NCBI GenBank assembly: GCA_039922875.1
Contig: JBDTDV010000014.1
Location: 1 to 51,348 of the forward strand
Origin: JBDTDV01 sp039922875
Lineage (GTDB): Bacteria; Actinomycetota; Actinomycetes; Actinomycetales; Microbacteriaceae
DNA: 51,348 bases
Direction: 5' to 3'
Part shown: in pieces, positions 15,613 through 23,944 of the stretch
Numbering within the stretch: the stretch's first letter is position 1
How the letters are laid out: each line of letters opens with the position of its first letter
Made by a program: the position numbers and the translations under genes
The notes under the pieces: model-generated
What the model saw: the letters and a program-made list of their open reading frames with translations, nothing else
The model's database searches: none
Told to the model about the DNA's origin: nothing

Positions 15613-17868
15613 CTACCGCTTCTTGGCCTTCATCGTCTTCTCGTCGACCGGGGCTGCGCCGGAGGCCCTCAGCCGCCGGTAGTACTCCCGCGCCTCATCC
15701 TGTCGCTCGGCCTCGACCCCGGTGGCGATGGTGGCGCGCACGTGATCCTGGGTGTAGCCGAATGCGGCCACCAGATCCGCCGCGAACGGACGCAGCCGGG
15801 CGACCAGCCGGTCGATGTATGCAGTGACCGCCTGAGCGCGTTGCGGGGACAACCTCCCGTGCATCAGGTACCAGGCCAGGTGCTTCTCGATCAGACCAAG
15901 GCCGAACAGGTCACGCAGCCAGGTGAGCACCCTGGTGGTGCCGGCATCCAGTCCGGCGGTCTCGACGGCCTCGGTGAACGCCTTCCACTGCAGCAGTTCG
16001 GCGTGCGCCTGGGCGGCCTCGACGAGCTCGTTCTGCTGGGCGTTGAACATGGCGGCGGCATCTGCCTTGGATGCCTTTCTGGCGCCCCGGAGAGCGTCCG
16101 CCGCACCGGCGACCATGGCCTCGACCCGGTCGGTCAGCAGAGCACGCTGCCCATTGGTGCCGCGCAATTGCTCCACCGAGCGGGCCGTGGAGCCGAAATC
16201 GGCGACGGTCTGAGCAAGGCTACGCAGCCCGATGCCGTGCACGGCCTTGCCCGCCGCACGTTTGACGACGTAGCGAGCCAGGGCACCGGCATCCGCATGC
16301 GCAAAGGTCCGACTGAAGTCGGTCAGCAGGCGCTTGGCGACCAATTGCAGCAGCACGGTGTTGTCGCCCTCAAAGGTGACGTACACGTCGAGGTCCGCGC
16401 GCAGGCTGGTCAGCCGGTTCTCGGTCATGTAACCGGCACCGCCGCACGCCTCGCGGGCCTCCTGCAGCGTGTCCAGCGCGTGCCAAGTGGAGAGCGCCTT
16501 GAACGCGGCGGCGAGCGTCTCCAGGTCCTGCCGGTCGGCATCTGAGTCGTCGCGGCCGCTGAACACGTCGTCGAGCTTGCGCAGCAGCTGCTCGTGCGCG
16601 AAGCTCGCCGCGTAGGTGGTGGCCAGCCTGGGGATCAGCCGGCGCTGGTGCCGCTGATAGTCCAGCAGCACCTCTTCCTCTGTGTCGCTGCCGGCGTTGA
16701 ACTGCCGGCGCTCGTTGCCGTAGCTGACCGCGATCTGCAGTGCGATCTTGGCGGCGGCGACGGATGCCCCGTCAAGCGACACCCGCCCCTGCACCAGCGT
16801 TCCGAGCATGGTGAAGAAGCGCCTGCCTGGGCTGGAAATGGGGCTGGAATAGCTGCCGTCCTCGGACACATCGCCGTACCGGTTGAGCAGGTTCGTGCGG
16901 GGCACCCGCACCTGGTCGAAGCGCAGCCTGCCGTTGTCGATCCCGTTCAGTCCGCCCTTGAGCCCGTCGTCTTCGGCCGAAACCCCCGGCAGGGTCGCTC
17001 CGTCATCACCCCGTAGCGGCACATACAAAGCGTGCACGCCGTGGTTCACATTTCCGGTGATCAATTGGGCGAACACCACGGCGGCCTTGCCGTCGATCGC
17101 CGCGTTGCCGTTGTACTCCTTCCAGGCGGCACGGAACGGGGTGTTGATCACGAACTCGCGGGCTTGCGGGTCGTACGTCGCGGTGGTCGCGATGCTCGCG
17201 ACATCCGAGCCGTGCCCGATCTCGGTCATCGCGAACGCGCCGGGAACCTCCAGACTCATGATCGCCGGCAGAAACTGGCGATGGTGCCGTTCGGTGCCCA
17301 GGTGCAGAACTGCCGCGCCGAACAGCCCCCACTGCACGCCGGCCTTGATCTGCAGGCTGGGATCGGCGGTGACCAGCTCCTCGAAACCGGCGATGTTGCC
17401 GCCATGGTCATCATGGCCGCCGAGATACTCTGGGAAGGCCCGGTGCACAGCGCCGGTGGCGACCAGGATTTTCAGCTGTTCCGAAACGCGGTTCCGGTGT
17501 TCGCTGAGGCTCAGCCCCTCAATCTTGTGCAGTTCCGGCCGGGCGCTCAGTTCCCGAGCGGCCAGGCGGACCTCGGCCCACCTGCCCAGCAGGAGACGCT
17601 CGAGTGCCTCGATGTCGACGGAAGCGTCGGGAGTCTGTGATCGGGTCGCCGCGTCGATGGTGGTCTCGCCGGGCGCCTCGCCAGTCGTCTCGCCGGTGGT
17701 CGTCTCATCGATGGTCGTCTCATCGATGATCGTCTCGTCGATGATCTCGGTGACGGCCGCCTCGACGGCATCCTGCGTCGCGGCATCCATCGCCGGAACG
17801 CGACCAGGCGCCGAGCCCGGGATCTCTGCCGGGCCGGGCGCGCTGTCCTGGGCTGCGGTACTTGTCAT
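15613..17868 (-). CDS. Large acyl-CoA dehydrogenase/oxidase family protein
   Basis: At 751 residues this is longer than ordinary acyl-CoA dehydrogenases (about 380) and has the acyl-CoA-oxidase layout. AMTEIGHGSDVASIATTATYD is the FAD/substrate-binding signature, and REACGGAGYMTENRL contains the conserved Arg and GG near the catalytic region. It would introduce the 2,3 double bond in acyl-CoAs. The first 80 residues are low-complexity and include in-frame IDETT repeats (DNA 17699-17743) absent from the family. Transport or targeting functions are not indicated. It may be co-transcribed with the FAD oxidase. Confidence 0.85.
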   Translation of the reverse strand: MTSTAAQDSAPGPAEIPGSAPGRVPAMDAATQDAVEAAVTEIIDETIIDETTIDETTTGETTGEAPGETTIDAATRSQTPDASVDIEALERLLLGRWAEVRLAARELSARPELHKIEGLSLSEHRNRVSEQLKILVATGAVHRAFPEYLGGHDDHGGNIAGFEELVTADPSLQIKAGVQWGLFGAAVLHLGTERHHRQFLPAIMSLEVPGAFAMTEIGHGSDVASIATTATYDPQAREFVINTPFRAAWKEYNGNAAIDGKAAVVFAQLITGNVNHGVHALYVPLRGDDGATLPGVSAEDDGLKGGLNGIDNGRLRFDQVRVPRTNLLNRYGDVSEDGSYSSPISSPGRRFFTMLGTLVQGRVSLDGASVAAAKIALQIAVSYGNERRQFNAGSDTEEEVLLDYQRHQRRLIPRLATTYAASFAHEQLLRKLDDVFSGRDDSDADRQDLETLAAAFKALSTWHALDTLQEAREACGGAGYMTENRLTSLRADLDVYVTFEGDNTVLLQLVAKRLLTDFSRTFAHADAGALARYVVKRAAGKAVHGIGLRSLAQTVADFGSTARSVEQLRGTNGQRALLTDRVEAMVAGAADALRGARKASKADAAAMFNAQQNELVEAAQAHAELLQWKAFTEAVETAGLDAGTTRVLTWLRDLFGLGLIEKHLAWYLMHGRLSPQRAQAVTAYIDRLVARLRPFAADLVAAFGYTQDHVRATIATGVEAERQDEAREYYRRLRASGAAPVDEKTMKAKKR
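17699..17743. repeat. Three 15-bp in-frame tandem repeats in the acyl-CoA dehydrogenase N-terminus
   Basis: Near-identical 15-bp units at 17699, 17714 and 17729 (GGTCGTCTCATCGAT with one or two changes) encode IDETT-like pentapeptides on the minus strand. The repeats continue in degenerate form towards 17650. They lengthen a linker without affecting the catalytic domains. Confidence 0.9.
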
Positions 17869-17880
17869 TGCTGCTCCTCG

Positions 17881-17906
17881 TTGCTCACGCCTCTTTGCTC
17901 ACGCCT
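17881..17906. repeat. 12-bp direct duplication upstream of the acyl-CoA dehydrogenase start
   Basis: TTGCTCACGCCT occurs at 17881-17892 and 17895-17906, a 14-bp period, 13 bp before the start codon on the minus strand. It lies in the leader or promoter region; no binding factor is suggested. The rest of 17869-18041 shows no gene. Confidence 0.8.
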
Positions 17907-18041
17907 ATTTACCACGGTAGGTCGCGTGAACCGGGTGCTGTCAATCGTCAGTGCCGCCTCTACAAATCGGATGCCGTCGACGCGCGCCGGCCTGTGGACA
18001 ACCACAAGCACATCCGCCGCGATCGCCGGGTGAATGCAGTC

Positions 18042-18374
18042 TCAGCGCAGTTTTGCAACCGACAGCAGGAAGGTCGAGTCTTCGACGGCTTCGATCGAAT
18101 GGCGTGCTTCCGGAACGATCAGCAGGTCGCCGGGGGCGCCGCTCCAGGAATTGTCGCCGGAGCTCAGGGTGATCCGGCCCTGCAGCACGAAGACGGTCGC
18201 CTCCCCGGGGTTCTCGTGCTCTTCGAGCACCGCGCCGGCGCGGACGGCAATCACCGTCTGCCGCAGCGTCCGCTCGTGGCCGCCGTACACGGTCTTCGCG
18301 CTGCGCCCGCTGGACGCCAGCCGGGCATGATCCAGTTCATGACGTGCGAGAGCGGTCAGCGATGACTTCATCAT
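18042..18374 (-). CDS. Small cupin-domain protein
   Basis: The 110-residue protein is a single cupin barrel: EEHENPGEATVFVLQGRITL corresponds to cupin motif 1 (His/His/Glu metal ligands, here only partly kept) and PGDLLIVPEARHSIEAVED to motif 2 with the conserved His. Such small cupins may bind metal or a small ligand and often act in stress or as sensors. Two adjacent ATGs (18374, 18371) are possible starts. It is divergent from the DUF1697 gene with 88 bp between them. Function is not predictable. Confidence 0.75.
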   Translation of the reverse strand: MMKSSLTALARHELDHARLASSGRSAKTVYGGHERTLRQTVIAVRAGAVLEEHENPGEATVFVLQGRITLSSGDNSWSGAPGDLLIVPEARHSIEAVEDSTFLLSVAKLR

Positions 18375-18450
18375 GGGGCACCTCTACTTTGCGGGTGGCC
18401 GCGGCACTGCAGTGTGCGGCGCAACGTAGGCTCAGCCTAGTGTTGTCGCG

Positions 18451-18463
18451 TACCCTCGACGCA
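18451..18463 (+). promoter_or_regulatory. Leaderless-type -10 box for the DUF1697 gene
   Basis: TACCCT (18451-18456) lies six bases before the ATG at 18463 and there is no ribosome-binding site, so the transcript probably begins at the start codon, a common arrangement in actinobacteria. Confidence 0.5.
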
Positions 18464-18999
18464 TGAATCGTTACGTCGCGCTGCTGCGCGGAGTCAATGT
18501 CGGCGGCATCAACCTGAAGATGGCGGATGTTGCCGCAGCCTTCTCTGACCTCGACGTGCAGAACGTGAAGACCGTGCTCGCCAGCGGCAACGTGCTATTC
18601 GACTCCGTCGACACCGCGGAGAAGACCAAACCACGCATCGAGGCGGCGCTGCGTGCCGCGTTCGGCTACGAGGCGTGGGTGCACATACTCGACCTGCCGT
18701 CGCTTGGCCAGATCGTGGCGGACTTCCCGTTCAACGCGGAACGGGAAGGATGGCATCCGTATGTCATCTTCGTCGCAGGAGACGAAAACGCAACGGAGCT
18801 CGCTCAAAACCTGGTCGCACTGCAACCCGAATTAGATCCGGCGCTGGAGAGCGTCGCCGGCGGCGACGGTGTCGTCTATTGGACCGTTGAGCGCGGGCAC
18901 ACCCTCGACAGTGTCATCGGCAAGGCCACCAGCCGTGCCCGCTACAAGTCCATGACCACGACCCGCAACCTGCGAACGCTGCAGAAGCTGCTGCGCTAG
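18463..18999 (+). CDS. DUF1697 family protein
   Basis: The 178-residue protein starts MNRYVALLRGVNVGGINLKM, the hallmark N-terminus of DUF1697, and keeps the LASGNVLFDS segment and the C-terminal TTRNLRTLQKL. The family is widespread and has a ferredoxin-like alpha/beta fold, but its role is unknown. It stands alone, appears leaderless, and is followed by a REP-like palindrome at 19009-19071. Confidence 0.9.
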   Translation: MNRYVALLRGVNVGGINLKMADVAAAFSDLDVQNVKTVLASGNVLFDSVDTAEKTKPRIEAALRAAFGYEAWVHILDLPSLGQIVADFPFNAEREGWHPYVIFVAGDENATELAQNLVALQPELDPALESVAGGDGVVYWTVERGHTLDSVIGKATSRARYKSMTTTRNLRTLQKLLR

Positions 19000-19008
19000 C
19001 GGCCCATC

Positions 19009-19071
19009 CCGCGAACCCGCAGTTGTGGTTCAGAAATCCGGGAATTTGGAACCACAACTGCGGGTTCGCGG
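19009..19071. repeat. Palindromic REP-like element, left of the DUF559 gene
   Basis: Two perfect 23-base arms (19009-19031 and 19049-19071) with core AGTTGTGGTTC/GAACCACAACT are separated by a 17-base loop. The left arm matches 19 of 23 bases of the element at 20055-20114, showing they are copies of one family. It may also terminate the DUF1697 transcript. Confidence 0.85.
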
Positions 19072-19116
19072 GGAGTGTGGTGCGTTTTGTGGAGAATTTG
19101 CGCGCGGTAGGAGTGG

Positions 19117-20067
19117 GTGCGGCAGCATGTCGTGATGGCGCGACGCGTAATGCTCCCCGGTGAACTGAACGGCACCGCATTCTTGACCACCGACAGTCGG
19201 ATCGCAGGCGTCAGCCGCGGCAGGCTCAGATCGGCTGATCTCGCACGACCGTTTCGCGGCGTTCGCGCGATCGGATTGCCCCAGGATGATCTGTTGGGTC
19301 GGTGCATCGCGTTCGAAGCGCGGATGTCCGCACAAGAGTTCTTCAGCCACGAAACCGCCGCGGCACTGTACGGGATGCCACTGCCTGCGTCGGGCGGCCC
19401 GCTGCACGTCTGCGTGCGGAGTGGGCAACAACCGCCCAGAGTGCGCGGGGTCATCAGCCACGAAGACGGCAGTCAGGGATTGGAGATCTGGCTCGTTCAG
19501 GCGCTCGCGGTCGCCTCCCCCGCCGACACCTGGTGCCAATTGGCGAATTCCCTCAGCAAAGAGGACGTCACCGCAGTTGGCGACTTCCTCATCTCGGGCC
19601 GTCGGCTTGGCGCGGAACGAGAACCGCCGTTGACCTCAATGGCTATCCTGAGCTCGGCGATTTGGCGCCGGGGTGGTGCACGAGGGATTCGCAAACTGCG
19701 CTGGGCTCTGCCTCGGCTGCGGACGGGAGTCGACTCTCGCCCCGAAACGTTGCTCAGGCTGCTGCTGGTCGCAGCTGGGTTTCCTGAGCCGTTGATCGGC
19801 GACCCGACGGCCGTGGACGGCGGATCTGCGGTGCTTCATCCAGATCTCAAGTACGCGCAATGGCGAGTCGTCTTCGAGTATGAGGGCGACGGCCACCGAA
19901 CCGACAAACGCAGATTCCGCGCTGACATCGCCCGTCGAGAACGGTTTGAGGCAGCTGGTTGGCGCGTCATCCGGGTCACTGCTGACGATCTCTTCGTCGC
20001 GCCAGAAGCTTTTCTCCGGCGGGTACGAGCGATCATCCAGGCGCGCGAAGGCATCGCGAACCTGTAG
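19117..20067 (+). CDS. DUF559/Vsr-like endonuclease-fold protein
   Basis: The 316-residue protein has a winged-helix-like N-terminal half (VSRGRLRSADLARPFRGVRA, then HETAAALYGMPLP) and a C-terminal DUF559-type nuclease region: SRPETLLR with Glu210, HPDLKYAQWRVVFEYEGDGHR with Asp243 and Glu254/256, and GWRVIRVTADDL. This resembles AbiEi-like/DUF559 proteins common in actinobacteria; the substrate is unknown. The GTG at 19117 follows AGGAG closely; ATG 19135 is the alternative. Its stop codon lies inside the right palindrome, and a related palindrome lies on the left, which suggests a mobile or selfish unit. Confidence 0.7.
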   Translation: MRQHVVMARRVMLPGELNGTAFLTTDSRIAGVSRGRLRSADLARPFRGVRAIGLPQDDLLGRCIAFEARMSAQEFFSHETAAALYGMPLPASGGPLHVCVRSGQQPPRVRGVISHEDGSQGLEIWLVQALAVASPADTWCQLANSLSKEDVTAVGDFLISGRRLGAEREPPLTSMAILSSAIWRRGGARGIRKLRWALPRLRTGVDSRPETLLRLLLVAAGFPEPLIGDPTAVDGGSAVLHPDLKYAQWRVVFEYEGDGHRTDKRRFRADIARRERFEAAGWRVIRVTADDLFVAPEAFLRRVRAIIQAREGIANL

Positions 20068-20114
20068 TTGTGGTTCGAAAACTGGGTAATTTCGAACCAC
20101 AAGTGCCGGTTCGG
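20055..20114. repeat. Palindromic REP-like element, right of the DUF559 gene
   Basis: A perfect 13-base stem (TTGTGGTTCGAAA at 20068-20080, TTTCGAACCACAA at 20090-20102) around nine bases extends outward imperfectly to about 20055 and 20114. It covers the end of the DUF559 gene and sits between that gene and the convergent recQ gene, so it can also end both transcripts. Same family as 19009-19071. Confidence 0.8.
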
Positions 20115-20135
20115 CGATGATGGTGGGCGGGTGCG

Positions 20136-22163
20136 TCAGGACGCCGCGGAGGCGAGGACCGCGAGCAGCTGCTCGCCGTAGGTGTCGAGCTTCTTCTGGC
20201 CGATGCCGGTGATCGCCGACAGATCGTCCAAGGTCGCGGGACCGGTGGTGGCGATTTCGCGCAGGGTGGCATCGGTGAAGACGATGTAGGCGGGCACACC
20301 CTGCTCGCGGGCTCGGGCGGAGCGCCAGGACCGCAGGGACTCGAAGACCGCGGCGTGACCTTCGGCAAGCTCGAGCGCAGGGCCAGAGGAACGGCGGCTC
20401 CGCGGCGCGCGGGTGGGTCGTTCCGGCTCGGCGCGCAGCATCACGCTACGGTCCCCGGTCAACACCGCGGCGCTCGCCTCGGTCGTCACGAGCGTTCCGT
20501 AGCCGTCATCGTGCACCGCGAGCATCCCCTGGGCCAGCAGTTGCCGGGTGACACCACGCCATTGGGTGTCGCTGAGCTCGGTGCCGATCCCCCAGGTGGC
20601 CAGTGACTCGTGCCGGTGTTGCTGGGTGCGCGGCGTCTCCTTGCCACGCAGGATGTCGATGATCTGGCCGGCACCGAACTTCTGGCCGCGCTCCCGCTTC
20701 AACCGCACGACCGTCGAGAGCAGCTTCTGCGCCGCTATGGTCCCATCCCAGCCGGCGACCGGCTGTAGACAGGTGTCGCAATTTCCGCACGGCTCGCTGT
20801 CCTGGCCGAAGTAGCGCAGCAGGTTCACCCGCCGGCATTGCACCGTCTCGCACAACCCCAGCATGGCGTCGAGGTGGGCTGACATGACCCGGCGATGGGC
20901 GGCATCCCCCGCCGACGAATCGATCATCCGGCGCTGTTGTACCACGTCCTGCAGGCCGTAGGCCAGCCACGCGGTTGACGGCAACCCGTCGCGACCGGCC
21001 CGGCCGGTCTCCTGGTAGTAACCCTCGACGGATTTGGGCAGATCAATGTGTGCGACGAACCGCACGTCGGGTTTGTCGATGCCCATCCCGAACGCGATGG
21101 TGGCCACCACGACGATGCCGTCTTCGCGAAGGAAGCGAGACTGGGTCGCCGCGCGGGTCGCGGCATCCAGTCCCGCGTGGTACGGCAACGCGGCGACCCC
21201 GTGCTGCTGGAGGAAGGCAGCGGTCTGCTCCACGGTCTTGCGGGACAGCGCATAGACGATACCGGCGTCACCGGGATGCTCGGTGCGGATCAATTCCAGC
21301 AGCTGAGTGCGCGCCTGGTTCTTCGGCACGATCCGATACTGGATGTTCGGCCGGTCGAAGTTCGACACGAAGTGCCGGGCGCCGCTCAGCTGCAACCGCT
21401 CGGTGAGTTCGCGATGGGTGGCATCGGTCGCGGTGGCGGTCAACGCGATCCGCGGCACATCCGGCCAGCGGTCGGCGAGGTCGGACAGCGCCAGATAATC
21501 GGGGCGGAAGTCGTGCCCCCACTGCGACACGCAGTGCGCCTCATCGATGGCAAAGAGCGCGATCCGGCCGCGCTCCAGGAACCGTTTGGTCGACTCGGCA
21601 GAGATCCGCTCGGGCGCGACGTAGAGCAGATCAAGCTCGCCGGCCAGGTACGCACGTTCGACGCTGGCTCTGGATGCCGCATCCTGCGTCGAATTGAGGA
21701 ACGCGGCTCGGACTCCTACCGCGGTGAGCGCGTCGACCTGATCCTGCATCAGTGCGATCAGCGGCGAGATGACCACGCCGGTGCCGTCGCGCAGCAGCGC
21801 CGGGATCTGGTAGCACAGGCTCTTGCCGCCGCCGGTCGGCATCAGCACGACCGCGTCGCCACCTCCGACGACGTGTCGGATAATCTCGGCCTGCTCGCCG
21901 CGGAAAGAGTCGTAACCGAATATCGTGCTCAGCGCTTCGAGCGGAGTCTGCGGGGTGTTTTCACGCCCCGCGGATGTCGCGCCAGCCGGTGGCCGAGGGG
22001 CCGCACGCGGCTCGACAGTCGGGATCCGTTCGAACGTGTCGTCAGGCGGGGGTTCGAAGTCATCGGCCGGGGGCTCGAAGTCTTCGGGCGCCGGTCCGAA
22101 GTCGTCGGACGGGGGTTCGAACGCGCGTGGGTCCCAGGGGTCGGGGTCCGCATGCACAGTCAC
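20136..22163 (-). CDS. recQ: ATP-dependent DNA helicase RecQ
   Basis: The 675-residue helicase has Walker A PTGGGKS (109-115), DEAH (207-210) followed by the RecQ aromatic-rich loop CVSQWGHDFRP, the Cys4 zinc motif with CGNCDTC, a winged helix (RQC) and a C-terminal HRDC domain (TLDDLSAITGIGQKKLDTYG). It unwinds 3'-5' in repair and fork restart. The first 75 residues are an acidic Pro-rich extension with PPxDDFxP repeats (DNA about 22036-22130) that is not part of the family core. It is divergent from the copper cluster and convergent with the DUF559 gene. Confidence 0.95.
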   Translation of the reverse strand: MTVHADPDPWDPRAFEPPSDDFGPAPEDFEPPADDFEPPPDDTFERIPTVEPRAAPRPPAGATSAGRENTPQTPLEALSTIFGYDSFRGEQAEIIRHVVGGGDAVVLMPTGGGKSLCYQIPALLRDGTGVVISPLIALMQDQVDALTAVGVRAAFLNSTQDAASRASVERAYLAGELDLLYVAPERISAESTKRFLERGRIALFAIDEAHCVSQWGHDFRPDYLALSDLADRWPDVPRIALTATATDATHRELTERLQLSGARHFVSNFDRPNIQYRIVPKNQARTQLLELIRTEHPGDAGIVYALSRKTVEQTAAFLQQHGVAALPYHAGLDAATRAATQSRFLREDGIVVVATIAFGMGIDKPDVRFVAHIDLPKSVEGYYQETGRAGRDGLPSTAWLAYGLQDVVQQRRMIDSSAGDAAHRRVMSAHLDAMLGLCETVQCRRVNLLRYFGQDSEPCGNCDTCLQPVAGWDGTIAAQKLLSTVVRLKRERGQKFGAGQIIDILRGKETPRTQQHRHESLATWGIGTELSDTQWRGVTRQLLAQGMLAVHDDGYGTLVTTEASAAVLTGDRSVMLRAEPERPTRAPRSRRSSGPALELAEGHAAVFESLRSWRSARAREQGVPAYIVFTDATLREIATTGPATLDDLSAITGIGQKKLDTYGEQLLAVLASAAS

Positions 22164-22309
22164 CTGCCGATTGTAGCCGCGACCGCTGACGACCTGGCTA
22201 ACCGGCCGCCCGCTGTACAGACCCGCAGACGCCGAGGATTCCGACGGCTCGGATAGGCTGGCATCCAGAACCAGCCGACCACGCGAACCGTGCCGACGAC
22301 GGGAGCAGA

Positions 22310-22987
22310 ATGAGCACCAGATGGGCGCGAGTCGCTCGTGGGCTGCTCGCCGCGGGGTTCGCCACGCTCGTCGCCGCGTGCTTTCACACCGCAGCCGGCG
22401 GGTCAGCGCCCAGCGCGCTTGCTCTTTCGCTGTCGCTGTCGTTTTCCGGGATATTTTGTGTGGCGCTGGCCGGTAAGCGGCTCTCGCTGTGGCGCCAAGC
22501 AGCGTCGGTTGTGTCGAGTCAGCTGCTCTACCATGCGCTCTTCAGCCTCGGCCAAGCCGGCATCGTCGGCACCGCGTCTGGCGGTGCCGACGTCGACGCG
22601 GCAGGCCTCGGTGCGCACGGTGCTCATGCGCTGGACCTCGGCCTCGCGTCGGTATCGGCCGCTATCCCATCAGGGGTAGCCTCGCCGCAGCTGCACGGGG
22701 TGATCGGGATGTTCGGGGACGGTCCAGCGATGTGGGCCGGCCACGCCGCCGCCGCGCTGGTCACCATCGCACTGCTCAGGCATGGCGAAAAGACGTTCTG
22801 GGGTATGTACCGGACGGCGCTGCTTCATCTCGGACAGTTTTTCGACCGGGTGTTCACCGCACTGGCGCCACGGACTCGGCTGGTCCACCGGAGCCTGAAC
22901 TCCCACGTGAGCGCGCTACACGATCTCAACGTGCGACGCGGCAGCCTCGGCCTCCGCGGGCCGCCGGTCGATTTCGTCTGCGCCTGA
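22310..22987 (+). CDS. Membrane protein of unknown function at the copper locus
   Basis: The 225-residue protein has about four hydrophobic helices (about 8-30, 36-55, 62-88 and 138-158). A His-containing stretch between helices (GLGAHGAHALDLG, then HGVIGMFGDGPAMWAGHAA) could bind metal. I do not recognise a named family. Its position 180 bp before the YcnI gene and the YcnI-CopC pair suggests a part in copper handling, for example a membrane partner replacing CopD. GGGAG precedes the ATG. Its stop (22985-22987) sits at the junction of the first two units of a six-fold 16-bp tandem repeat. Confidence 0.6.
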   Translation: MSTRWARVARGLLAAGFATLVAACFHTAAGGSAPSALALSLSLSFSGIFCVALAGKRLSLWRQAASVVSSQLLYHALFSLGQAGIVGTASGGADVDAAGLGAHGAHALDLGLASVSAAIPSGVASPQLHGVIGMFGDGPAMWAGHAAAALVTIALLRHGEKTFWGMYRTALLHLGQFFDRVFTALAPRTRLVHRSLNSHVSALHDLNVRRGSLGLRGPPVDFVCA

Positions 22988-23065
22988 TTTCGTCTGCGCC
23001 TGACATCGTCTGTGCCCGACATCGTCCGTGCCCGATTTCGTCTGCGCCTGACATCGTCTGTGCCC
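22970..23065. repeat. Six 16-bp tandem repeats at a gene end
   Basis: Units begin at 22970, 22986, 23002, 23018, 23034 and 23050. Two variants occur: GATTTCGTCTGCGCCT (units 1, 2, 5) and GACATCGTCTGTGCCC (units 3, 4 with one change, 6). The TGA stop of the upstream gene is formed at the unit 1/2 junction and recurs at similar junctions. The array ends 102 bp before the YcnI start. Confidence 0.95.
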
Positions 23066-23167
23066 GAACCAGTCGAGAGACCGTCTGCGCGTGTGCATGC
23101 ACGACAGCAATTGAATCTGACCTGCAATCGTGACCGGCGGCATCCGCCGGTCCCTAAGGAGCTTTTT

Positions 23168-23944
23168 GTGAAGAAATCAACATTTATCCACGCCGGGATG
23201 GCGCTTAGCGTGGGCGCGCTGCTCGCCGTTGCGGCGCCGCTAGCCGCAAGCGCCCATGTCACCGTCGACCCTGGCCAGGCGTCAGCTGGCAGCTATGCGA
23301 CCTTGACCTTCAAGGTGCCCAACGAGTCGGAGACCGCTGGAACCGTCAAGCTGGCCGTCACCTTGCCCACGGACACGCCATTCACCGCGGTGTCGTACCA
23401 GCCGGTCCCCGGGTGGAGCACCGAGGTGGTCACTCAGAAGCTCGACAAGCCGGTGAAGATCAGTGGCGCGACGGTGACCGAGGCGCCGAGCTCGGTGGTG
23501 TGGACCGCGGAGCCGGGGACGCAGATCACAGCCGGCCAATTCCAGCGGTTCGCGATCTCCGTCGGGCCGGTGCCCTCGGTCGGACACCTCGCGCTGGCGG
23601 CCGTGCAGACCTATTCCGACGGCACCGTCGTGAACTGGGACCAGAAAGCGGCCGCTGACGGCACCGAACCGGAGCATCCGGCGCCTACGCTGTACATCAA
23701 CGACGCGCCGCCCAGCGGTGCCCACGAGGCCGCATCCGCCGGCTCGGTGAACGCCACGACCGGCCCGGTGAACGCCGCGGCCGGCAATGCGGCAGGTGCA
23801 GCGACGGAGGCCTCGCACTCCGCAGCCGACGCGACCGCGATGGGCCTGGGTATCGGCGGGCTCGCCCTGGGCGCGATCGCCCTGGTCGTCGCGGCACTCG
23901 CATTGACCCGGCGCCGACAAACCCCGAAAGGCAACCAATCATGA
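23168..23944 (+). CDS. ycnI: YcnI-family (DUF1775) copper protein
   Basis: A GTG at 23168 with AAGGAG six bases upstream starts a 258-residue exported protein. A signal peptide ends in ...LAASA with the mature chain beginning HVTVDPGQA, so His30 becomes the N-terminal residue, the copper ligand known for YcnI proteins. The DUF1775 domain follows, then an Ala/Thr-rich linker and a C-terminal helix with RRR as a membrane anchor. It probably binds Cu(II) outside the membrane for delivery or buffering together with CopC, whose gene overlaps by ATGA. Confidence 0.9.
   Translation: MKKSTFIHAGMALSVGALLAVAAPLAASAHVTVDPGQASAGSYATLTFKVPNESETAGTVKLAVTLPTDTPFTAVSYQPVPGWSTEVVTQKLDKPVKISGATVTEAPSSVVWTAEPGTQITAGQFQRFAISVGPVPSVGHLALAAVQTYSDGTVVNWDQKAAADGTEPEHPAPTLYINDAPPSGAHEAASAGSVNATTGPVNAAAGNAAGAATEASHSAADATAMGLGIGGLALGAIALVVAALALTRRRQTPKGNQS

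Noticed and set aside
14214..15827. Long plus-strand open frame of 537 codons opposite the FAD oxidase
   Set aside because: It is antisense to a clear GlcD-type gene, has Arg/Gly/Asp-rich composition with no domain, and arises from high GC third positions.
19009..20114. Transposon with inverted terminal repeats around the DUF559 gene
   Set aside because: Each element is itself a hairpin and lies in direct homology; no target duplication or transposase domain was seen, so a REP-like reading is preferred.
22970..23065. CRISPR-like array
   Set aside because: Units are contiguous 16-bp copies without unique spacers, and no cas genes are present.
22825..23262. Minus-strand frame through the six-fold repeat giving QAQTKS/SGTDDV peptides
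   Set aside because: The apparent peptide repeats come from the 16-bp array and the frame runs antisense to ycnI and the membrane gene.
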